NCBI RefSeq assembly: GCF_000165835.1
Contig: NC_014640.1
Location: forward strand, 5,704,001-5,768,000
Reading direction: 5' to 3'
From: Achromobacter xylosoxidans A8
GTDB lineage: Bacteria > Pseudomonadota > Gammaproteobacteria > Burkholderiales > Burkholderiaceae_B
DNA: 64,000 nt
Shown: piece by piece, positions 8,928 through 16,916 of the stretch
Layout: each line of letters opens with the position of its first letter
Position numbering within the stretch: the stretch's first letter is position 1
Position numbers and translations under genes: made by a program
Notes under the pieces: generated by a model
What the model saw: the letters and a program-made list of their open reading frames with translations, nothing else
Told to the model about the DNA's origin: nothing
The model's database searches: none

Positions 8928-11033
8928 ATGCCGAAACTGGCCCTGATGCGTTATCCAAAAGATCGGCTGGCCGCGCTGGCGGGCGCCAGCGGCTTGCGCG
9001 CCATACGCGAAGGCCTGCTCTGGACCCTGCCCTGCCTGCTGATCACGGCGCTGTTCCTGGTGCTGTCGGTCGTCGCCCGCCAACTGGGGCTGCCCGCCTC
9101 CGTGGTGGACCTGCTGACCGGCGTCCACGACAAGCTCTCAGGCATCATGCCGATCCTGGCGGGCACCTCCATCGGCTACATGCTGTCGTTCCGCCACCGC
9201 GTGCCGCATCTGCCGACCGCATTCCTGTGCCTGTCCTACGTGATGATCGCCGAGGGCCTGATGGCGCCCTATCCCCAGGCGGCCGCCACCCTGGTGCTCT
9301 TCATCGCCATTGTTTCGCCCCTGCTGACCGTGCCATTGATGGCCTGGCTGCACCGCCGCCGCTGGACCCAACTGGCGCCGGACGGGCTGATCACTGAAAA
9401 CGTCCGCGACACGCTGAACATGGTCGTGCCCGGCCTGCTGACGGCCAGCCTGGTCGTGCTGGCGCTGTCCGCCGCGCTGCAGATCCCCGCCGTGGCGCAA
9501 TTCAACATCCCCTTGAGCCTGGCATCGCTGGACAGCCCGTTCACCTCGGGCGCCCTGATGGCGGGATTGAACTCCCTGCTGTGGTTCTTCGGCATACACG
9601 GCTACCACGCCCTCGCCCCCCTGATGAGCGTGATGGACCAGGCGGCCATGCTGAACTCCGCCAGCCAGTCCGCCGGCTACGAAGGCATGTATGCCCTGAA
9701 CAGCACGCTGCTGGGCGCTTTCGTCTTCATCGGCGGCGCGGGCGCGACGCTGTCGCTGGTGGTGGCCATGCTGCTGTTCGCGCGCAGCGAATCCCTGCGC
9801 GTGCTGGCGCTGGCCAGCCTGCCGGTGGCGCTCCTGAACGTGAACGAAATCCTGCTGTTCGGCCTGCCCCTGATCCTGAATCCGCGCCTGCTGGTGCCGT
9901 TCATCCTGGCGCCGGTGACCAACGCCATCCTCGCGCTGGCCGTGGTGCAGCTAGGCTGGCTGCCCTCCGCGACGACCACCCTGCCCCTGACCTCGCCGGT
10001 GCTGTTCAACGCCTATGTCGCCGCTGGCGGCCATCTGGGCGGGGTGGCGCTACAGCTCACGCTGGTGGCGATAGGCGTGTGCCTGTATGCGCCCTATGTG
10101 GTCGCGCTGGAACGTCAGCGCCAGGAAAGCGCCACCGTCTACTTCAAATCGCTGGATACCACCTTCACCCGGCTGCAAGAGGAATCGCTGCTGTACGCGC
10201 ACGATCCGGTGGTGCAGACCTACGCCGACCGCGCGCGCCGCAACGCCGAGAACAGCCGTATTCGCACCATCAGCCAATACGATTTCCATCTGGAATTCCA
10301 GCCGCAAGTGTCATTGCGCAGCGGACTGTGCACCGGCTGCGAAGCCCTGTTGCGCGCCACCGGCCCCGACGGCGCGCGGCAGACGCCGGTGGAGTTCCTG
10401 CGCTGGCTCGCACAGGCGGACCTGATGCGGGAAGTGGATCTATGGGTGGCCAGGCAGGCCGTGCAGCAATGCCTGCAATGGCGCAAGCGCGACTTCGCCT
10501 TGCCGATGACCATCAACGTCACGGCTGGCACGCTGACGTCCGGCGACTACCTGGAAAAGCTGATCAAGGTGCTGGCGCAGGCCAGCGGGCAGATCTCGGT
10601 GGAGCTGACCGAAGACGCGCTGGTGGAGGATACCCAGGCGCTGCACACCGCCTTCGACCGCCTGCACGCGATAGGCGCGCGGGTCTACATCGACGACTTC
10701 GGCACCGGCTATTCGGCCTTGGGCTATCTGCACCAGTTCGAGATCGACGCGGTCAAGATCGACCGCAGCTTCGTCGTGGCGCAAGACAGCGACAGGGGCG
10801 CGCTGGTCCTGAACGGCCTGCTGCGCTTTTGCGAAGCGCTGAACCTGCAGATCGTGGTGGAAGGCGTGGAAACAGACCAGCAGCTGAAGGCGCTGGCATC
10901 CCCCGCCGAAATCATCGTGCAGGGGTGGTACTACAGCAAGGCTTTGTCGGGCGACAGTCTCATGGACTACGCGCGCCGGCGGCAGGCTGCGCCGCCGGAG
11001 CCTGCGCAGCCCTCGCCCGCCGCGCCTACTTGA
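8928..11033 (+). CDS. PTS EIIC-like membrane domain fused to EAL phosphodiesterase
   Basis: Protein of 701 residues joining a multi-pass N-terminal half (about residues 25-390) that resembles a sugar phosphotransferase EIIC permease with a C-terminal EAL domain (about residues 440-690). The EAL signature is intact: EALLR at residue 472, ELTED, DDFGTGYSALGYL at 589, KIDRSF and VVEGVET. Hydrolysis of cyclic di-GMP is therefore expected. No GGDEF domain is present. The membrane half may act as a ligand or sugar sensor rather than a transporter, since no EIIA or EIIB is nearby. I chose the ATG at 8928 at the start of the basic N-terminus; the ribosome site is weak. The 3' end overlaps the convergent SPFH gene by 8 bases. 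Confidence 0.9.
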   Translation: MPKLALMRYPKDRLAALAGASGLRAIREGLLWTLPCLLITALFLVLSVVARQLGLPASVVDLLTGVHDKLSGIMPILAGTSIGYMLSFRHRVPHLPTAFLCLSYVMIAEGLMAPYPQAAATLVLFIAIVSPLLTVPLMAWLHRRRWTQLAPDGLITENVRDTLNMVVPGLLTASLVVLALSAALQIPAVAQFNIPLSLASLDSPFTSGALMAGLNSLLWFFGIHGYHALAPLMSVMDQAAMLNSASQSAGYEGMYALNSTLLGAFVFIGGAGATLSLVVAMLLFARSESLRVLALASLPVALLNVNEILLFGLPLILNPRLLVPFILAPVTNAILALAVVQLGWLPSATTTLPLTSPVLFNAYVAAGGHLGGVALQLTLVAIGVCLYAPYVVALERQRQESATVYFKSLDTTFTRLQEESLLYAHDPVVQTYADRARRNAENSRIRTISQYDFHLEFQPQVSLRSGLCTGCEALLRATGPDGARQTPVEFLRWLAQADLMREVDLWVARQAVQQCLQWRKRDFALPMTINVTAGTLTSGDYLEKLIKVLAQASGQISVELTEDALVEDTQALHTAFDRLHAIGARVYIDDFGTGYSALGYLHQFEIDAVKIDRSFVVAQDSDRGALVLNGLLRFCEALNLQIVVEGVETDQQLKALASPAEIIVQGWYYSKALSGDSLMDYARRRQAAPPEPAQPSPAAPT

Positions 11034-11928
11034 TGCCGATAAACGGCAGCGCCGAGCCCGGAACCTGCGTGGCCGGCAGCACGCCGTCCCACTTTTCCAC
11101 CGCGTTCAGGCTCACCAGATTGGTGTTGGCGGCCAGGGCCTCGGCCTTGGCGCGGATCGCGGCCGCTTCGGCGTCGCCGCGCATGCGGATGCCGTCGGCC
11201 TCGGCCGTGAACTGCTGGCGGCGCGCGTCGGCTTCCGCCTTGGCCTTGACCACCTGGATCTCGGCCGTGATCATCGCCGTTTCCTTTTGCTGGCGGGTCG
11301 TCTCGATCTGCACCTGCGCCAGCATGCGCTGTTCGATCGAGTGTTCATAGGCCTGCGAGAAGCCGACTTCCTCGATCTGCACGCCCACCACCTGCACCGG
11401 CGCGCCTTCCATCGTCTTGAGCACGGCCGAGTTCACGTCCTGGCCCAGCTTCTGGCGCTCCTGGATGGCGCGCACCGCGGTGTACTGGCCGAACACGTTC
11501 TTCACCGAATCCGGCGTCTTGCGTTCCAGCACGCGCATCTGCAGATTGCTGATGGTGCCGTACTCCGAATACAGCTCGGCCACGTGCTCGGGCGGCACAC
11601 GGTAGGTCACCGACACGCGCAGCGTGGCCGGCTGCTGGTCATAGCTGTAGGCTTCCAGTTTTTCAAACACGAACGTGTGGTCGCGCACCGACACCGTCAT
11701 CACGTTGTCGATGAACGGGGTCTTGAAATCCAGGCCCGGTTCCGACACGCGCACCAGCTTGCCGTTGCGCAGCACCACGCCACGCTCGCCCTGATCGACC
11801 TGGAACCAGGAATCGAACGCCAGGAACAGGATCAGCACAAACAACACCGCCGTAATCACCGCGATCTTGATACCGCGCGGCTTTACAGCACCAATCGTCT
11901 TGACCATCTGGATATCTGTCGGCTTCAC
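11026..11928 (-). CDS. SPFH/prohibitin-family membrane protein
   Basis: Protein of 300 residues with a short N-terminal cytoplasmic segment, one transmembrane helix near residues 20-40 (IAVITAVLFVLILFLAF) and a prohibitin-like SPFH domain (VDQGERGVVLRNGKL onward). A long charged coiled coil rich in Ala, Glu and Gln follows at about residues 205-270. Such proteins form membrane microdomain scaffolds, often in complex with membrane proteases; the partner here is unknown. The start is a GTG at 11928 with AAGGGA about 8 bases upstream. It overlaps the stop codon of a 38-codon gene as GTGA, so translation is likely coupled. Confidence 0.88.
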   Translation of the reverse strand: MKPTDIQMVKTIGAVKPRGIKIAVITAVLFVLILFLAFDSWFQVDQGERGVVLRNGKLVRVSEPGLDFKTPFIDNVMTVSVRDHTFVFEKLEAYSYDQQPATLRVSVTYRVPPEHVAELYSEYGTISNLQMRVLERKTPDSVKNVFGQYTAVRAIQERQKLGQDVNSAVLKTMEGAPVQVVGVQIEEVGFSQAYEHSIEQRMLAQVQIETTRQQKETAMITAEIQVVKAKAEADARRQQFTAEADGIRMRGDAEAAAIRAKAEALAANTNLVSLNAVEKWDGVLPATQVPGSALPFIGIK

Positions 11929-12041
11929 TTCGAATCCCTTTCTGATTTTGAACGTTTACGGTCCGAGAGCACGGCGGCGATGCCGCGCGCCAGCAGATAG
12001 GCGACCACGGCCGCCCCAACCAAGATCAGGAAATACCTCAT
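11925..12041 (-). CDS. 38-residue single-pass membrane peptide coupled to SPFH gene
   Basis: A short reading frame beginning MRYFLILVGAAVVAYLLARG, continuing into a basic tail (DRKRSKSERDSK) and ending TGA. It encodes one hydrophobic helix (residues 3-25) with a positively charged C-terminus. A purine-rich GGGGGGGAA lies about 7 bases before the ATG at 12041. The stop codon overlaps the GTG of the SPFH gene (GTGA), the classic arrangement for translational coupling. Topology suggests the basic tail stays in the cytoplasm. I know of no assigned function; a partner or regulator of the SPFH protein is inferred from the coupling. Confidence 0.7.
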   Translation of the reverse strand: MRYFLILVGAAVVAYLLARGIAAVLSDRKRSKSERDSK

Positions 12042-12197
12042 CGTGCGTTCCCCCCCGGAAAATAAGCAGGGGATTCTATCGCGAGTGGAAGATCAAATGA
12101 ATTGTGGCGATTGTTGCGATTGAATCCGCCGGCGAAAGTAGCGCTTGCCCAATGACGGCGCTACGCTAGGCTCCTCTACATAGCAGGAGCCGAAACC

Positions 12198-12647
12198 ATG
12201 CGCCGCAAACGTTCGATGATCGTGGCCATCTTTGCCTGTGCCGTCGCGCTCGGTGCGCCGGCGCATGCCGCGCCGCCCGAAGGCAAGGGCAAGCCGGACC
12301 ATGCCGGCCAGGGCAACGGCAATGGCAAGAACAAGGGCCAACAGAGCCAGGACAACGGCGTCAGCGTCACGCTCAGCACCGCCGGCATCACCGTTTCCAC
12401 CGCGCGCAGCTACGCCGTGCAGGCGGGCGCTACCGGCTACGGCTCGCTGCCCCCGGGCATACGCAAGAATCTGGCGCGCGGCAAGCCCCTGCCTCCGGGG
12501 ATCGCCAAGAAGATGGTGCCCGGCCCCATGCTGGCGCGCCTGCCCGTGCATCCCGGATACGAATGGCGCGTCGCGGGCAGCGACCTGATCCTCGTCGCCA
12601 TCGCCACTGCCGTCGTGGCGGACGTACTCACGGGCGTGTTCAATTAG
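12198..12647 (+). CDS. CigR-family anti-virulence-regulator-like protein
   Basis: Exported protein of 149 residues. The signal peptide ends at AHAAPPEGKG, and a Gly/Asn/Lys-rich low-complexity linker covers about residues 26-55. The C-terminal domain contains the tandem PPGIRKNLARGKPLPPGI motif followed by LPVHPGYEWRVAGSDLILV and a hydrophobic end. These motifs match the family of Salmonella CigR and RcnB-type periplasmic proteins. The start has AGGAG about 10 bases upstream. It stands alone between the SPFH operon and the protease gene. The biochemical role of the family is poorly defined. Confidence 0.82.
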   Translation: MRRKRSMIVAIFACAVALGAPAHAAPPEGKGKPDHAGQGNGNGKNKGQQSQDNGVSVTLSTAGITVSTARSYAVQAGATGYGSLPPGIRKNLARGKPLPPGIAKKMVPGPMLARLPVHPGYEWRVAGSDLILVAIATAVVADVLTGVFN

Positions 12648-12796
12648 GCGTGAACGCGCGCCGGCTGCCGCGCCGCGGCGTCCATAGTTCCTAGCATCAG
12701 GCCGCACACTGTTACGTCCCTGCGCCAGACCTATCTGCTACCGTTGAATGGCCTCGCGCCGCGGCCCTGGCCCGGCGTCCACGACGGAGACCGCGC

Positions 12797-13861
12797 ATGC
12801 CACGTCCTTCCGAATCCGCGCCCTTGATCGGTGTGATCCCCCCCTACATGCTGGATCGACTGGCGCAGCACGCCGACTCGCGGGTCAGCATGCCCGCGGT
12901 CAAGACGCTGATCATCGACCAGCAGCAGCGCAGCCTGCGCGAAATGGCGGTGCAGCCGCCACGCGCCAAGCCCGCCCGCCCGAAAAAGGCGGCGCCTGCC
13001 GGCACGCCCCAGCGCGCCGTGCACGATGCGGCCAACACCACCACTTTGCCCGGCAAGCTGGTGCGCGCCGAAGGCGCCCGCGCCAGCGGCGACGCGGCCG
13101 TGGACGAAGCCTATGAACACCTGGGATCGACCTACAAGCTGTTCTGGGACATCTACGAGCGCCACTCCATCGACGGCCAGGGACTGCCGCTGGTCGGCAC
13201 CGTGCATTACGGCGAAGACTACGACAACGCCTTCTGGAACGGCGCGCAAATGGTGTTCGGCGATGGCGACGGCGAAGTGTTCAACCGCTTCACGGTCGCG
13301 GTGGACATCATCGGCCACGAGCTCACGCATGGCGTGATCGATGCCGAGGCCGCCCTGCTGTACCAGAGCCAGTCCGGCGCGCTGAACGAATCCCTGTGCG
13401 ACGTGTTCGGCGCGCTGGTCAAGCAATACACCTTGGGACAGGACGCGCGCCAGGCCGATTGGCTGGTGGGCGCCGGTCTGTTCATGCCCAAGATCCGCGC
13501 CCGCGCGCTGCGTTCCATGGCCGAGCCTGGCAGCGCCTATGATGACCCCCTGCTGGGCAAGGACCCGCAGCCCGCCCACATGCGCGATTACGTGGACACG
13601 CCCAACGACAACGGCGGCGTGCACATCAACTCCGGCATTCCCAACCGCGCCTTCTACCTGGCGGCCACCGCACTGGAAGGCCCCGCCTGGGCCGGCGCGG
13701 GCCGCGTCTGGTACGACGCGCTGTGCGACAAGCGCCTGCGCCACGACGCCGACTTCGCGCAGTTCGCGAAACTGACGCTGGCGGTAGCGGCGGAACGCCA
13801 TGGTCCAGCCGTGCGCGATGCCGTCGCGCGGGCCTGGGCCGGCGTGGGAGTCCAGACATGA
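12797..13861 (+). CDS. Protealysin-like M4 zinc metalloprotease
   Basis: Neutral metalloprotease of 354 residues. The short N-terminal propeptide carries the IPPYML motif typical of protealysin-type enzymes rather than the long thermolysin propeptide, and there is no signal peptide. The catalytic zinc site is HELTH at residues 174-178 with the third ligand Glu198 in NESLCDVFG. The catalytic His275 lies in GGVHINSGIPNRAF. The mature enzyme should begin after about residue 50-70. Its stop overlaps the start of the next gene by four bases, and that gene encodes an emfourin-type inhibitor of this protease class. Protealysins are known to cleave host actin in Serratia; such a role here is only inference. 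Confidence 0.93.
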   Translation: MPRPSESAPLIGVIPPYMLDRLAQHADSRVSMPAVKTLIIDQQQRSLREMAVQPPRAKPARPKKAAPAGTPQRAVHDAANTTTLPGKLVRAEGARASGDAAVDEAYEHLGSTYKLFWDIYERHSIDGQGLPLVGTVHYGEDYDNAFWNGAQMVFGDGDGEVFNRFTVAVDIIGHELTHGVIDAEAALLYQSQSGALNESLCDVFGALVKQYTLGQDARQADWLVGAGLFMPKIRARALRSMAEPGSAYDDPLLGKDPQPAHMRDYVDTPNDNGGVHINSGIPNRAFYLAATALEGPAWAGAGRVWYDALCDKRLRHDADFAQFAKLTLAVAAERHGPAVRDAVARAWAGVGVQT

Positions 13862-14187
13862 TCGAACTGCCCTCCCTGGACCTTGCGATGCTGGTGCGCC
13901 TGACCCGCGAAGGCGGACTGGCCTATGTGCCCGCGCTGGCGCAACCGCGCAGCATCGACCTCGTCACCTGCCCGCCGGACCTGCGGCAGGAAGTCTGCGA
14001 CGCCCTGCAACGTTCCGCTCCAGTCGCCGTCCCGCGCTGTGCTGAAACCGGCGGCGACCAGCGCTATTTCCACGTGGAGGTCATCTACGAAGGCGACGAC
14101 GTGGCGGACATCAGCTTCGACGTGCCGGAGACCGACGCGCCCGAGCCGCTGGTGCGCTTGTGGAAAAGCCGGGCCGGACAGGCTTGA
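13858..14187 (+). CDS. Emfourin-like protealysin inhibitor
   Basis: Small acidic cytoplasmic-type protein of 109 residues beginning MIELPSLDLAMLVRLTREGG, with a central RYFHVEVIYEGDDVADISFD strand region. Size, sequence style and position immediately after the M4 protease (ATGA overlap) match emfourin, the inhibitor encoded beside protealysin in Serratia. Co-translation would keep protease and inhibitor in balance. The last 77 bases overlap, in antisense, the 3' end of the exporter gene at 14111-15397. Confidence 0.85.
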   Translation: MIELPSLDLAMLVRLTREGGLAYVPALAQPRSIDLVTCPPDLRQEVCDALQRSAPVAVPRCAETGGDQRYFHVEVIYEGDDVADISFDVPETDAPEPLVRLWKSRAGQA

Positions 14188-15397
14188 GCGCGGCGTCGCG
14201 GTATTGGCCGATCTGGATGGCGCGGCCCGCATAGAGGCCGACAGCCGCCATCGCCAGGCATAAGGCCGCGCACAGGCCCAGCGCCACGGCCCAGTCACCT
14301 TGCGCGTCGTGCAGCGTGCCCACCAGCGCCGGTCCGCTGGCGGCGAACAGGTAGCCGACGCATTGCGCCATGCCCGACAGCGCCGCCGCCTGCTGCGCAT
14401 GGCTGGCGCGCAAGCCCACGAATGCCAGGCCCAGGATAATGCCGCCGCCCGTGCCCAGGCCCATCAGGACGATCCACAGCGTCGCCCAGCCGGGCGCGGC
14501 GATCAGGCCAGCAAACGCGACGAACGAGGCTGCGGCAGAGAAGAAGGCGGCGCCGCGCTGATCCTTCAGGCGCCGCACCACGGGGGCCAGGAACAGCGCG
14601 GGGACGGCCGACATGAGCTGCAGCAGGCCATGCAGCGCACCAGCGCGTTCCGCCGTATAGCCGACGTCGCGCAGGATGGCCGGCAGCCAGCTCACGCCCA
14701 CATAGAACACGAATGAATTGATGCCCAGGAACAGCGTCACCTGCCACGCCAGCGCAGAGCGCCACAGGCGGGGTCCATGCGGCGCATGCGCCGTGGATGC
14801 CGCGGGCGCGGTGCGATTGGCCAGTTGCGGCAGCCACAGCAGAGCGCTGGCCAGCGGCAACAGCAGCAGGCAGCCGGTGGAAAAGCGCCAGGTCGCGTCG
14901 GACAGGTTCGCCAGCGGTATGGCAACAGCGGACGCCAGGCCCGCGGCCAGGCTCATGGTCAGCACGTAAGCCGAGGTCAGGCTTGCAAGCTGCTGCGGAA
15001 AATCGCGCTTCAGCAGGCTGGGCAGCAGCACATTGCCGATGGCGATGCCGGATCCGATGACAGCGGTACCCAGGAACAGGCTCCAGGCCGGTCCCAGCGT
15101 GCGTACCAGGATGCCCCCCGCGATCAGCAGCATGGCGGCAAACAAGCTGCGCTCCAGGCCGTGGCGGCGCGCCATGCCCGCGGCGAACAGCGACACCACG
15201 GCAAAGGCCAGCAAAGGCAAGGTGATCAGCATGCCCGCGGCCATGGAGCTCAGCCCCAGCTGCTCGCGCAGCATACCTGTCAGCGGCGGCACGCCGGTAA
15301 TGGGCGCGCGCAGCGCCATGGACATGCAGAGTATGCCCGCGATCAACAACACGGGATTGGCGGCGGGGTGTTTGGAAGCGAGAGGATGCGAGTTCAT
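14111..15397 (-). CDS. nimT: CynX/NimT-family MFS exporter
   Basis: Major facilitator of 428 residues with about 12 membrane helices, beginning after a short N-terminus with NPVLLIAGILCMSMALRAP and containing the family-typical APITGVPPLTG segment. It is divergent from an AraC regulator, the arrangement of E. coli nimT and nimR (2-nitroimidazole export), which is why I use that name; the substrate is not proven. The C-terminal 30 residues are Arg/Ala/Ser-rich and read through the antisense of the emfourin gene, longer than usual for the family. No clear ribosome site is visible before the ATG at 15397. Confidence 0.78.
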   Translation of the reverse strand: MNSHPLASKHPAANPVLLIAGILCMSMALRAPITGVPPLTGMLREQLGLSSMAAGMLITLPLLAFAVVSLFAAGMARRHGLERSLFAAMLLIAGGILVRTLGPAWSLFLGTAVIGSGIAIGNVLLPSLLKRDFPQQLASLTSAYVLTMSLAAGLASAVAIPLANLSDATWRFSTGCLLLLPLASALLWLPQLANRTAPAASTAHAPHGPRLWRSALAWQVTLFLGINSFVFYVGVSWLPAILRDVGYTAERAGALHGLLQLMSAVPALFLAPVVRRLKDQRGAAFFSAAASFVAFAGLIAAPGWATLWIVLMGLGTGGGIILGLAFVGLRASHAQQAAALSGMAQCVGYLFAASGPALVGTLHDAQGDWAVALGLCAALCLAMAAVGLYAGRAIQIGQYRDAALKPVRPGFSTSAPAARARRSPARRS

Positions 15398-15436
15398 GCC
15401 GTCAGCTTAAGCATCGCCGTCCTCGCCGAATTTCGA

Positions 15437-15453
15437 GATAATGACAAATTATC
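15437..15453. promoter_or_regulatory. Palindrome between exporter and AraC regulator
   Basis: Inverted repeat GATAAT-GACAA-ATTATC in the 81-base gap between the divergent exporter and regulator genes. It is the only strong dyad in this gap and sits about 26 bases ahead of the regulator start, so it could serve as operator for both genes. Function is inferred. Confidence 0.5.
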
Positions 15454-15478
15454 CCTAAATTCGGTCAAAGCACATTCG

Positions 15479-16276
15479 ATGCAGCGCCTGGACGACCCTG
15501 CCCCCTTCTTCAATCCCGATACCGGCTCGCAATGGACCTATGCCATGCGCGTGCATGCGGACGAGAACGACCAGGAATCTCCACCGCACCGGCACGCCAT
15601 GGGCCAACTGGTGCTGTCCCTGCAAGGCGGCGTGACCTGCTCGGTGCCGCAGGGCCTGTGGATGGTGCCGCCGCAATGCGGCGTCTGGATCCCTGGCGGC
15701 GTGCCGCACAGCAACCGGGTCACGCAGAACGGACGCGTCTGCTTCCTGTTCGTGCCGCCCGACGCGCCGGGCCTGCCGGAGCAGTGCTGCACGCTGGCCA
15801 TCTCGTCGCTGGTGCGCGAGCTGGTGGCCTATCTAGCCGACCTGCCCCCGGAGGAAACGGCAACGGCCCCCAACCGCAAGCTGGCCGAGGTGCTGGTCGA
15901 TCAATTGGCGCGCATGCCGGCCGAGCAACTGCACCTGCCCATTTCCGAACACCCGCGCCTGCGCGAGATCGCCGACGCCCTGCACGCCGATCCCGCCGAC
16001 CGCGGCACGGTGGCGCAATGGGGCCGCCGCGTCGCGATGAGCGAGCGCACGCTGGCGCGGCTGATCCGGCAGGAGCTCGGCATGAGCTTTGGCCGCTGGC
16101 GCCAGCAGATGCACATCATCCAGGCCTTGCAGCGCCTGTCCGCCGGCGTGTCGGTGCAGCGCACGGCGGAAGACCTGGGCTACGAGTCCGTCAGCGCCTT
16201 CATCACCATGTTCCGCAAGACCTTGGGCAAGACGCCTGCCCGCTACTTCGCGGACAAGGCGGAAGGAATCAATTGA
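15479..16276 (+). CDS. nimR: AraC-family regulator, NimR-like
   Basis: Transcription factor of 265 residues. The N-terminal cupin-like half contains PPHRHAMGQLVLSLQGGV and WIPGGVPHSNRV. The C-terminal AraC DNA-binding half contains VAMSERTLARLIRQELGMSF and the second helix-turn-helix SVQRTAEDLGYESVSAFITM followed by FRKTLGKTPARYF. The gene is divergent from a NimT/CynX-type exporter, as nimR is in E. coli. The ATG at 15479 is the first that leaves a normal-length protein. The stop overlaps the convergent DUF4148 gene by 8 bases. Confidence 0.83.
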   Translation: MQRLDDPAPFFNPDTGSQWTYAMRVHADENDQESPPHRHAMGQLVLSLQGGVTCSVPQGLWMVPPQCGVWIPGGVPHSNRVTQNGRVCFLFVPPDAPGLPEQCCTLAISSLVRELVAYLADLPPEETATAPNRKLAEVLVDQLARMPAEQLHLPISEHPRLREIADALHADPADRGTVAQWGRRVAMSERTLARLIRQELGMSFGRWRQQMHIIQALQRLSAGVSVQRTAEDLGYESVSAFITMFRKTLGKTPARYFADKAEGIN

Positions 16277-16646
16277 CGACGGGCGGGTAATCCAGTTCGC
16301 CCGATTTCATCAGGCCGCGCGTGCGCGCCTCGCGCAGTTCCGCGACCGTCTGGTCGCGGGTCTGGTCCGAGTGCGACGGCAGCGCGGGCGGATAGTCCTG
16401 CTCGCCGTACGTGACCAGTCCCGCCGCGCGCGCGGCGTCGAGTTCTTCGCGCACCTGTTGGCGGGTCTTGGTGCTGACATGAGGCAGATCCACCGGGTAT
16501 TGCTGTTCGCCATAAGTCACCAGGCCGGCGGCCTTGGCTTCCATCAATTCGGCGCGCACCTGTTCGCGGGTCTTGCCTTCGGCATGCGCGGCGGCGCCAA
16601 CGAGCGCCATGCTCAGCGCCAGGATGGAGAGTCGGAATGTGTTCAT
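16269..16646 (-). CDS. DUF4148 tandem-repeat exported protein
   Basis: Exported protein of 125 residues with a signal peptide ending at GAAAHAEG. The mature part consists of three tandem copies of a roughly 36-residue unit whose pattern is TREQVRAEL...GLVTYGEQ.YP, at about residues 24-58, 59-95 and 96-125. This is the Burkholderiales-typical DUF4148 family, probably periplasmic. The ATG at 16646 has AGAGGA just upstream; a longer frame exists but is not needed. The third repeat has diverged most (GLMKSGELDYPPVVN). Function is unknown. Confidence 0.85.
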   Translation of the reverse strand: MNTFRLSILALSMALVGAAAHAEGKTREQVRAELMEAKAAGLVTYGEQQYPVDLPHVSTKTRQQVREELDAARAAGLVTYGEQDYPPALPSHSDQTRDQTVAELREARTRGLMKSGELDYPPVVN

Positions 16647-16843
16647 GAAATCCTCTGCGGTTAACGAGTGCTGCATTATTCGTTCGGCGGCCCGCCGGGA
16701 TAAATCCCGCGCGGCGCAATCCAAGGTTGTGCCGCGCGCAAGCCTCCCTGCACGCCGGCGCCGCGACACCCGCACCCTTGCGTCCCATGCAAGGGTGGGT
16801 TGATCCAGGCATGGTTTTTCCGCCCCCCGCATCTACCTAGACT

Positions 16844-16874
16844 GAATAGCTCCGGTTATCCAAGGACGCTATTC
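16844..16874 (+). promoter_or_regulatory. Inverted repeat in efflux operon leader
   Basis: GAATAGC at 16844-16850 and GCTATTC at 16868-16874 form a 7-base inverted repeat with a 17-base spacer, 43 bases ahead of the first gene of the efflux operon. It could be an operator for a regulator encoded elsewhere, because no regulator gene is adjacent. Weak evidence. Confidence 0.3.
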
Positions 16875-16916
16875 CATGTTGTCTTCCTCATCCCCGGGCA
16901 GGAGCGGCCCACGATC

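Noticed and set aside
16300..16640. Repeat array in 16300-16640 as possible CRISPR
   Set aside because: The repeats are codon-level copies of a DUF4148 protein unit, not short repeats with unique spacers.
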